20,302 bases of DNA from assembly GCA_041485905.1 (NCBI GenBank), contig JBGPKK010000083.1, forward strand, positions 1 through 20,302, read 5' to 3'. Source of the stretch: JAHFUI01 sp041485905 (GTDB lineage Bacteria; Acidobacteriota; Vicinamibacteria; Vicinamibacterales; CAVVIG01). A program made the translations under genes and the position numbers. Below the pieces are notes generated by a model, which saw only the letters and a program-made list of their open reading frames with translations, searched no databases and was not told the origin of the DNA. Position 1 is the first letter of the stretch. Every line of letters starts with the position of its first letter. Below, one piece after another: positions 14,350 through 20,302 of this stretch.

Positions 14350-14961
14350 ATGTCTCACAAAGCTTTAGCCGCGTCATTCGCTGCACTGGCGGTCACCGTG
14401 CTGGTGTCCGCATCGCCTGGCGCCGCGTCCGGACCGTCGCGCGCCGACGCGGCTTCGCTCAAACGCAAAGTGGCGGGCATCACGGAGTTCAGCGAGCGGC
14501 CGACGCGGCAGCCGCACAAGACGACCGTGACCCAAAACGAGCTGAATGCGTTTCTCGCGTTCGACGCCAGAGATCAGCTCCCGGCCGGCGTCGTCGAACC
14601 GGCGATCACCATCATGGGAACCGGCCGCGTATCGGGCCGCGCGGTGGTCGACCTCGACGCCGTGCGAACACAGAAAACGCGCAGCCTGCTCGATCCGATG
14701 AACTTTGCGACCGGGCGTCTCCCCGTCACCGCCATCGGTGTGCTCCAGACCAGCGACGGCGTCGGCCGGTTCGCGCTCGAATCGGCGGCGCTCGGTCCGG
14801 TGCCGATCCCGAAAATCATTCTGCAGGAAATCGTGAGCTACTACTCGCGCACGCCCGAGCATCCGGCCGGCATCGGCCTCGACGCCCCGTTCGCTCTGCC
14901 GGCGCGTATCCGCGAGATCCAGGTCGACACGGGCCGCGCCGTCGTGATCCAACGTCCCTGA
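14350..14961 (+). CDS. Exported protein of unknown function upstream of recG
   Basis: A 203-residue protein starting with a signal peptide (MSHKALAASFAALAVTVLVSASPGAASG). The body has a Lys/Arg-rich segment with SERPTRQPHKTTVTQNELNAFLAFDARDQLPAGVVEPAITIMGTGRVSGRAVVDLDAV. It continues with alternating hydrophobic strands (LPVTAIGVLQTSDGVGRFALESAALGPVPIPKIILQEIV) and ends in IREIQVDTGRAVVIQRP. The strand pattern and the 'ELNAFL' helix recall lipid-binding proteins of the DUF2993/LmeA or YceB kind, but this is weak. The ATG at 14350 has GGAAG three bases upstream; a GTG at 14326 is the longer option. Its TGA overlaps the recG ATG (TGATG), so it leads the recG-rsmD-coaD operon. Confidence 0.7.
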   Translation: MSHKALAASFAALAVTVLVSASPGAASGPSRADAASLKRKVAGITEFSERPTRQPHKTTVTQNELNAFLAFDARDQLPAGVVEPAITIMGTGRVSGRAVVDLDAVRTQKTRSLLDPMNFATGRLPVTAIGVLQTSDGVGRFALESAALGPVPIPKIILQEIVSYYSRTPEHPAGIGLDAPFALPARIREIQVDTGRAVVIQRP

Positions 14962-17060
14962 TGCCCCAGCGCGACGAGTTGCTTTCGACGCCGCTGCAGT
15001 TCCTCAAAGGCGTCGGCCCTCGTCGATCCGCGGATCTTGAGCGCGTCGGCCTCCTCACGATCGAGGATCTGCTGTACCGGTTCCCCATCCGCTACGAAGA
15101 CCGCAGCCACCTGCAGCCGATCGCGTCGCTCCGACCCGGTCAGATGGGGTCGGTCGTGGGCCGAATCTCGAGCAGCGGCCTTCGATCGACGCGGCGTCCC
15201 GGGTTCAAGATTTTCGAGGCGCTCGTCACCGACGCGAGCGGTTCGTTGCGCGCGGCGTGGCTCAACCAGCCGTTCCTGCGCGACGTCTTCTCGAGGGGAC
15301 AGCAGGTCGTCCTGTTCGGCCTCGTCGAGATGCGCGGGCACGGCGGGCTGCAGTTGACGAACCCGCAGTACGAAATCCTGGACGAGGAGGACGGCGAGAC
15401 GGTGCATACGGGCCGGATCGTTCCCGTCTATGAGAAGACCGGAAGCGTTACGGCCAGGATTCAGCGCAAGCTCGTCCACGACGTGCTGCAGCGGCTGCCG
15501 GACGAGTTACCGGATCACCTGCCAGAGTCGATCCGGCTGCGTTTGAATCTCCCGTCGCGCCGCGCGGCACTCGTCGCCGCGCATTTCCCTCCCGATGACG
15601 CCCGCATCGACCAGCTCAATCGCTTCGAGACGGCCGCGCAGCGTCGCCTCATTTTCGAGGAGGCGTTCCTGTTTCAGATGGGGATCCTGGCGCGACGGCG
15701 GGAAGCCTCGGCCGAATCCAAGCCGTACGCGATCGAGGTCGACGACCGGATTCGTGAGTCGGCCCGTCGGGTGCTGCCGTTCAGGCTGACGCCGGGGCAG
15801 CGGCAGGCGTTGAAGGAGATCGTGGAGGATCTGCAGCGGCCCCGTCCCATGAACCGCCTGCTGCAGGGCGACGTCGGCGCCGGCAAGACGATCGTCGCGC
15901 TGCTGGCGGCGCTGGTCGCGATGGAAAACGGGCTGCAGGTGGCGTTCATGGCGCCGACCGAGATTCTCGCGGAGCAGCATTTCATCAACATCTCGCGGCT
16001 CCTGCAGGCGTCCAGGTTTCGCGTGGCGCTCCTGACCGGCTCGACCGGTGCCGCGGCGCGCAGAACCCAACTTGCGGAAATCGAGTCGGGCGCCGTGCAC
16101 GTCGTCGTCGGCACGCACGCGCTCGTGCAGGGCGACGTGCGGTTCAAGCAGCTCGGCCTCGCGGTGATCGACGAGCAGCATCGGTTCGGCGTGCTGCAGC
16201 GCGCCACGCTCCGAGCGAAGGGACTGCGCCCGGACGTGCTGGTGATGACCGCCACCCCGATCCCGCGCACGCTCGCGCTTACGCTGTACGGCGATCTGGA
16301 CCTGTCGGTGATCCGCGACACACCGCCCGGACGCCAGCCGATCAAGACGGCCGCGAAGCCCGAGAGTCGCCGCGACGAGGTGCATCAATTCGTCCGCGAC
16401 CAGCTGGATCTCGGACGTCAGGCGTATGTGATCTACCCGCTCGTGGAAGAGTCGGAGAAGATCGATCTCAAGGCCGCCACGCAGATGGCCGATCACCTCA
16501 CCCAGGAAGTGTTTCCGCAGTACCGGGTCGGCCTGTTGCACGGCCGCATGAAGGCCGACGGGAAAGAGCGTGTGATGAGAGCCTTCGCCGCCGGCGAGCT
16601 GCAGGTGATCGTATCGACGACGGTCGTCGAGGTGGGCGTTGACGTGGCGAACGCGAGCGTGATGGTGATCGAGCACGCCGAGCGCTTCGGGCTGTCGCAG
16701 CTCCATCAACTGCGCGGCCGCGTGGGTCGCGATCGGCATCAGTCGTACTGCTTTCTTCTCTATCAGTCGCCGTTGTCCGACGAAGCGCGCCAGCGTCTTC
16801 GCGCGATGACCGATACGACTGACGGCTTCGAGATCGCGGAGCGCGATCTGGCGCTGCGGGGCGCTGGCGATTTTTTTGGCACGCGGCAGGCGGGCGTGCC
16901 CACCTTCCGGCTGATCGATCTCGTACGCGACCGCGATCTCCTGCAAGTGGCGCACGAGGAGGCGACCCGGTGGTTCGACAGGGCGGAGCCGACGCCGGTC
17001 GCCATCGCCGATCTTCTGCAGACCTGGCAGGAACGGTTCAAGCTGATCGAGATCGGGTGA
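14961..17060 (+). CDS. recG: ATP-dependent DNA helicase RecG
   Basis: A 699-residue RecG, close to the 693 residues of E. coli, which regresses stalled replication forks and migrates branched DNA. The N-terminal wedge and OB-type region (about 50-140) includes RSHLQPIASLRPGQMGSVVGRI and the conserved NPQYEIL. Helicase motifs follow: I GDVGAGKT (303-310), Ia MAPTEILAEQHF, II DEQH (404-407), III TATPIPRT (430-437), IV LHGRM, V STTVVEVGVDV and VI QLRGRVGR (583-590). The C-terminal ALRGAGDFFGTRQAGVP block is intact. The ATG overlaps the upstream stop, and the TGA overlaps the rsmD ATG. Confidence 0.98.
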   Translation: MPQRDELLSTPLQFLKGVGPRRSADLERVGLLTIEDLLYRFPIRYEDRSHLQPIASLRPGQMGSVVGRISSSGLRSTRRPGFKIFEALVTDASGSLRAAWLNQPFLRDVFSRGQQVVLFGLVEMRGHGGLQLTNPQYEILDEEDGETVHTGRIVPVYEKTGSVTARIQRKLVHDVLQRLPDELPDHLPESIRLRLNLPSRRAALVAAHFPPDDARIDQLNRFETAAQRRLIFEEAFLFQMGILARRREASAESKPYAIEVDDRIRESARRVLPFRLTPGQRQALKEIVEDLQRPRPMNRLLQGDVGAGKTIVALLAALVAMENGLQVAFMAPTEILAEQHFINISRLLQASRFRVALLTGSTGAAARRTQLAEIESGAVHVVVGTHALVQGDVRFKQLGLAVIDEQHRFGVLQRATLRAKGLRPDVLVMTATPIPRTLALTLYGDLDLSVIRDTPPGRQPIKTAAKPESRRDEVHQFVRDQLDLGRQAYVIYPLVEESEKIDLKAATQMADHLTQEVFPQYRVGLLHGRMKADGKERVMRAFAAGELQVIVSTTVVEVGVDVANASVMVIEHAERFGLSQLHQLRGRVGRDRHQSYCFLLYQSPLSDEARQRLRAMTDTTDGFEIAERDLALRGAGDFFGTRQAGVPTFRLIDLVRDRDLLQVAHEEATRWFDRAEPTPVAIADLLQTWQERFKLIEIG

Positions 17061-17623
17061 TGCGCGTGATCGCGGGCACCCTGAAAGGCCGCCGTTTGAA
17101 AACGCCGTCGTGGGCCGGGTTGCGGCCCAGCTCCGACAAACTGCGCGAGACGCTGTTCAACATCCTGACCGCGCGGGTCCGCGGGGCGCGCGTCCTCGAC
17201 GGCTATGCGGGCACCGGTGCGCTCGGCATCGAGTCGCTCAGCCGCGGCGCGCGGTGGGTGACGTTCATCGAGCGCGATCGCCGCGCGCAGGCGCTGATTG
17301 CCGAGAATCTCGCGCTCTGCGGGATCGAGAATGTCTATGCTATTATCCGAATGACGATGGCTCGGGCGCTCGACACGCTTGGCGAGCGGGCCGGCTCCTC
17401 GCCCTTCGACATCGTGCTGCTCGATCCGCCGTACGCGCCGCAGAGCCGCGACGACCTCGAACCGATCCTCACGGCTGCCGGCCGCCTGCTCACGCCGACC
17501 GGCGTCCTCGTGCTCGAGCACGCCCGGCGGCATCCGGCGCCCGCAACGGCCGATTCGCTGGTGCAATCGCGCGCGGTGATATCCGGGGATTCCATGCTGT
17601 CGTTCTACGAAGTCGCACGGTAA
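17060..17623 (+). CDS. rsmD: 16S rRNA guanine-966 N2-methyltransferase
   Basis: A 187-residue RsmD, which methylates G966 in helix 31 of 16S rRNA. The start MRVIAGTLKGRRLKTP is the family N-terminus and overlaps the recG stop by one base; an upstream in-frame start inside recG was not used. The SAM-binding motif I is VLDGYAGTGALGIE (45-58), the acidic strand end is E71 in FIERD, and the catalytic DPPY motif is at 122-125. The usual partner coaD follows 7 bases downstream, a very common gene order. Confidence 0.95.
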   Translation: MRVIAGTLKGRRLKTPSWAGLRPSSDKLRETLFNILTARVRGARVLDGYAGTGALGIESLSRGARWVTFIERDRRAQALIAENLALCGIENVYAIIRMTMARALDTLGERAGSSPFDIVLLDPPYAPQSRDDLEPILTAAGRLLTPTGVLVLEHARRHPAPATADSLVQSRAVISGDSMLSFYEVAR

Positions 17624-17630
17624 AAGACAA

Positions 17631-18119
17631 GTGCCTACGGTTGCCGTCTATCCGGGCTCATTCGATCCGCTGACCAACGGCCACGTGGATATCATCCTGC
17701 GCGGCGCGCGGCTCTTCGACCGCATCATCGTGGCGATCCTGGTGAACGCCGAGAAATCACCGCTCTTCTCGCTGGACGAGCGGATCGAGATCGCGCGTGC
17801 GGTGTTCAAGGATCACACCAATGTCGAAGTCGATACGTTCGACGGGCTGCTGGTCGACTACATCGAGCGTTGCAGGGCGCAGGTGATCGTGCGCGGGCTG
17901 CGCGCGGTGTCGGACTTCGAGTTCGAGTTCCAGATGGCGCTGATGAATCGGCGGCTGAACCCGGAGATCGAAACCGTGTTCATGATGCCCGCCGAGCAGT
18001 ACACCTACATCAGCTCGCGGTTGATCAAAGAGGTGTTCGCGCTCGGCGGCCGCGTGCACGGGCTGGTCCCCGACATGGTCGAGGAGCGGCTGCGCGACAA
18101 ACGCAGCGCACGAGTGTGA
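17631..18119 (+). CDS. coaD: Phosphopantetheine adenylyltransferase (PPAT)
   Basis: A 162-residue PPAT, the normal length, which makes dephospho-CoA from 4'-phosphopantetheine and ATP in the fourth step of CoA synthesis. The GTG start gives MPTVAVYPGSFDPLTNGHVD with the nucleotidyltransferase motif T-x-G-H (T15, H18). RGLRAVSDFEFEFQMALMNR follows, as does ISSRLIKEVFALGG, the second nucleotide-binding motif. The gene follows rsmD closely. Confidence 0.97.
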   Translation: MPTVAVYPGSFDPLTNGHVDIILRGARLFDRIIVAILVNAEKSPLFSLDERIEIARAVFKDHTNVEVDTFDGLLVDYIERCRAQVIVRGLRAVSDFEFEFQMALMNRRLNPEIETVFMMPAEQYTYISSRLIKEVFALGGRVHGLVPDMVEERLRDKRSARV

Positions 18120-18126
18120 GGAGCGT

Positions 18127-19332
18127 ATGCCACGGTTAGCGGACAGGACGTCCCGGATCGCGAGCTCGCCGACAATGAAGGTGACCGCGACGGTCGATCG
18201 CCTTCGGCGCGAAGGAGTCGAAGTGATCGACTTCGGCGCCGGCGAACCGGACTTTGGCACGCCCGCCGCGATCAAGGCCGCCGCGCACGCGGCGATCGAT
18301 CAGGACTTCACGAAATACACGCCCGTCGCCGGGACCGCGGAGTTGAGGCGGACGATCTGCGAGCGGTACCGAACCGACTATGGGGTGGAGTACAAGGAGT
18401 CGGAGGTCATGACGTCGGCGGGCGGCAAGCAGGCGCTCTTCAACACCGCGCTGGCGCTGTTCAACGCAGGCGACGAGGTCATCACGCATGCCCCGTACTG
18501 GCCGACGCTGACCGAGCAGATCAAGATGGCCGAGGCCACGCCGGTGGTGGTCCGCACCTCTCCGGAGGACGGCTTTGCGATCCGATCGCGTCCCATTCTC
18601 GATGCGATCACCGCGCGGACGCGTGGCATCATCATCAACTCGCCCTGCAACCCGACCGGCGCGTTGATCTCGGAGGACGATCTCGCCATCCTCGCGCGGG
18701 AAACGGCGACGCGTGAGATCTGGCTGATCGCCGACCTCTGCTACGAGAAGCTCATTTACGACCCGGTGCCGCACAACGTCCCGGGCATCCTCAATCAGTA
18801 CTGTCGAGACCTCTCGGTCATCTGCGGGTCGGCGTCGAAGACCTACGCCATGACGGGATGGCGCTGCGGATGGGCGATTGGCCCGGCGGCCGTGATTGCG
18901 GCTCAGATCGCGATTCAGAGCCATGCCACCTCGAACGTCTCGTCAATCACGCAGAAGGCGATCGTGGCCGCGCTCGGCGGCTCCCAGGCGCCGGTCGGCG
19001 CGATGCTCGACGAGTACCGCAGGCGCCGCGACAACCTGTACGACTGGCTCACCGCCGATCCGCGGATACGCTGCCGCAAGCCGGCTGGCGCGTTCTACAT
19101 GTTCGTCGACATCGGCGACGTCCTCTCGGTTGACGGCATGCGGACGTCCACCGACTTCGCGCAGGCGCTCCTCGACGAGGCGCGCGTCGCCGTCACGCCT
19201 GGTGAGGCGTTCGACGCGCCGGGATTCCTCCGTCTGTCCTACGCGACGTCGATGGACACGCTGCGCGAAGGCAGCCGACGGCTGATCGAGTTCGTGCGCG
19301 CGCACGCCCCGCGCGCGACGGTGGCTGGTTGA
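18127..19332 (+). CDS. Aspartate-type aminotransferase, PLP-dependent (fold type I, class I)
   Basis: A 401-residue aminotransferase of the Ib-type aspartate/prephenate group, which passes an amino group from aspartate or a similar donor to a 2-oxo acid. Typical features are YTPVAGTAELRRTICERY, N175 in NSPCNPTG, D203 and Y206 in IADLCYEKLIYD, the PLP-lysine K238 in GSASKTYAMTGWRCGW, and R369 in GFLRLSYATS for the substrate carboxylate. A GAGGAG ribosome site overlaps the coaD stop 3 bases before the ATG. The exact substrate (aspartate, prephenate or other) cannot be decided from sequence. Confidence 0.92.
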   Translation: MPRLADRTSRIASSPTMKVTATVDRLRREGVEVIDFGAGEPDFGTPAAIKAAAHAAIDQDFTKYTPVAGTAELRRTICERYRTDYGVEYKESEVMTSAGGKQALFNTALALFNAGDEVITHAPYWPTLTEQIKMAEATPVVVRTSPEDGFAIRSRPILDAITARTRGIIINSPCNPTGALISEDDLAILARETATREIWLIADLCYEKLIYDPVPHNVPGILNQYCRDLSVICGSASKTYAMTGWRCGWAIGPAAVIAAQIAIQSHATSNVSSITQKAIVAALGGSQAPVGAMLDEYRRRRDNLYDWLTADPRIRCRKPAGAFYMFVDIGDVLSVDGMRTSTDFAQALLDEARVAVTPGEAFDAPGFLRLSYATSMDTLREGSRRLIEFVRAHAPRATVAG

Positions 19333-19345
19333 CCAACCCGACGCC

Positions 19346-19717
19346 ATGAGTAAGGTCGTCGCCGTGATCGGCGCGTCACGCGATCGCCGCAAGTTCGGCA
19401 ACCGCGCCGTTCGCGCGTTCCGCCAGCAGGGGTACACCGTGGTACCCATCAACCCGGGCGAGACCGAGGTCGAAGGGCTGAAAGCCTACGGCTCGGTCCT
19501 CGATGTGCCGGGACCCATCGACATGGCGACGTTGTACGTGCCGCCTGAAGTGGGCGAACAGATCATCGACGAGATTGCGCGCAAGCAGATTCCTGAAGTG
19601 TGGTTGAATCCCGGATCGGAGAGCGACCAGTTGATCGCCCGCGCGCAGGCCCTCCAGATTCGCCCGACCGTTGCCTGCAGCATCGTCGGAATCGGCCAGA
19701 ATCCTTACGATCTCTAG
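19346..19717 (+). CDS. CoA-binding (Rossmann-fold) protein, YccU-like
   Basis: A 123-residue single-domain protein of the CoA_binding family. MSKVVAVIGASRDRRKFGNRAVRAFRQQGYTVVPINPGE holds the Gly-rich nucleotide loop. The later strand motifs are IDMATLYVPPEVGEQIIDEI and EVWLNPGSESDQLIARAQ, a pattern like that of the succinyl-CoA synthetase alpha-type CoA-binding domain. It lacks any ligase or acetyltransferase domain. The function of these stand-alone proteins is unclear. It lies 13 bases after the aminotransferase gene and two bases before rho. Confidence 0.9.
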   Translation: MSKVVAVIGASRDRRKFGNRAVRAFRQQGYTVVPINPGETEVEGLKAYGSVLDVPGPIDMATLYVPPEVGEQIIDEIARKQIPEVWLNPGSESDQLIARAQALQIRPTVACSIVGIGQNPYDL

Positions 19718-19719
19718 TC

Positions 19720-20302
19720 ATGCCCAGCCACCACAAGCCCCAGGCGCCGGCTCCAACCGCGGACGGTTCCGCGCCGCCCGATCAGGCCGCACCCGCTGAC
19801 ACGCCGCCCGATCCGTCGGGGGCGGGACAGCCGCGGCGTCCGGGTGAAGGCCTCAATATCACCGCGCTGAAGGATCTGAGCATCCAGACGCTCACGCAGA
19901 TCGCGAAAGACATGAACGTCGCGGGCGCGACCGGCGTCCGCAAGCAGGAATTGATCTTTCAGATCCTGAAGGCGCAGACCGAGCAGAGCGGATTCATCTT
20001 CTCGGAAGGCGTGCTCGAGGTACTGCCGGACGGCTTCGGGTTCCTGCGGGCGCCCGATTACAACTATCTGCCGGGCCCCGACGACATCTACGTCTCGCCC
20101 TCGCAAATCCGGAAGTTCGACCTCCAGACCGGCGATACCGTCTCCGGTCAGATCCGCACGCCGAAAGAAGGCGAACGGTACTTCGCGCTCATCAAAGTGG
20201 AAGCGGTGAACTTCGAGGCGCCGGATCAGGCGCGCGACAAGCTGTTCTTCGAGAACCTGACCCCGCTCTATCCCCAGGAGCGGCTGAAGCTCGAGACGAC
20301 GG
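19720..20302 (+). CDS. rho: Transcription termination factor Rho, N-terminal part (runs off the right edge)
   Basis: 194 codons are visible. A low-complexity Pro/Ala/Asp-rich segment (about 5-43) precedes the Rho N-terminal helical domain (NITALKDLSIQTLTQIAKDMNVAGATGVRKQELIFQILKAQTEQ). The cold-shock-like RNA-binding domain follows (IFSEGVLEVLPDGFGFLRAPDYNYLPGPDDIYVSPSQIRKFDLQTGDTVSGQIRTPKEGERYFALIKVEAVNFEAPD) and carries the primary RNA-binding site. The ATPase ring domain lies outside the window. The ATG starts two bases after the stop of the CoA-binding protein gene (CTAGTCATG). Confidence 0.95.
   Translation, partial: MPSHHKPQAPAPTADGSAPPDQAAPADTPPDPSGAGQPRRPGEGLNITALKDLSIQTLTQIAKDMNVAGATGVRKQELIFQILKAQTEQSGFIFSEGVLEVLPDGFGFLRAPDYNYLPGPDDIYVSPSQIRKFDLQTGDTVSGQIRTPKEGERYFALIKVEAVNFEAPDQARDKLFFENLTPLYPQERLKLETT

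Noticed and set aside
15507..16955. 482-codon minus-strand reading frame
   Set aside because: Antisense shadow of recG; composition is typical of reverse reading of a GC-rich gene and no family motif is seen.

Overview
The window is a high-GC, gene-dense bacterial chromosome segment. Gene content and style (RNase J fused in order with an FtsK translocase and an AMIN/amidase_3 protein, a DUF3467 protein next to nth, an ECF sigma factor with a zinc-finger anti-sigma factor and a small helical periplasmic protein, Rho with a Pro/Ala-rich N-terminus) suggest an Acidobacteriota-like organism, perhaps of the Vicinamibacteria type. That placement is inference from gene order and protein style; no rRNA is present. 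The cell envelope appears diderm-like. No tRNA, rRNA, CRISPR array, insertion sequence or prophage gene was seen. Nearly all the window is core housekeeping sequence.

Layout. (1) Positions 1-241: the N-terminus of a secreted protein on the minus strand, divergent from pepA (leucyl aminopeptidase), which is followed by a small membrane protein ending at 2104. The two divergent promoters lie between 273 and 318. (2) Positions 2188-11303, all minus strand and therefore read from right to left: lexA, an AT-rich repeat element, DUF3467 protein, nth, a minimal zincin metallopeptidase, ksgA, a structured leader with a promoter, RNase J, ftsK and an N-acetylmuramoyl-L-alanine amidase. Most junctions are ATGA overlaps or gaps of 2-3 bases, so these are tight operons dealing with SOS response, DNA repair, rRNA maturation, RNA turnover, chromosome segregation and septal wall splitting. 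(3) Positions 11438-20302, all plus strand: a PfkB-type sugar kinase divergent from lexA; an ECF sigma/anti-sigma/periplasmic protein module; a lipoprotein- or periplasm-type unknown protein; then recG, rsmD, coaD, an aspartate-type aminotransferase, a CoA-binding protein and the start of rho, which runs off the right edge.

The parts that ordinary gene annotation does not explain are small non-coding structures. There are two heptanucleotide repeat tracts: one runs through the stop codon of pepA, the other forms a 107-base AT-rich inverted repeat between lexA and the DUF3467 gene. There is a hairpin-rich leader of about 180 bases before RNase J. A GGAGAG-type motif is shared by the two divergent promoters between lexA and the PfkB kinase. 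A perfect 9-bp tandem repeat lies inside the anti-sigma factor gene. Several genes look leaderless, with a -10 element 6-8 bases before the start codon. No convincing new multi-gene system is present; these repeat and leader structures are the best candidates for something undescribed.
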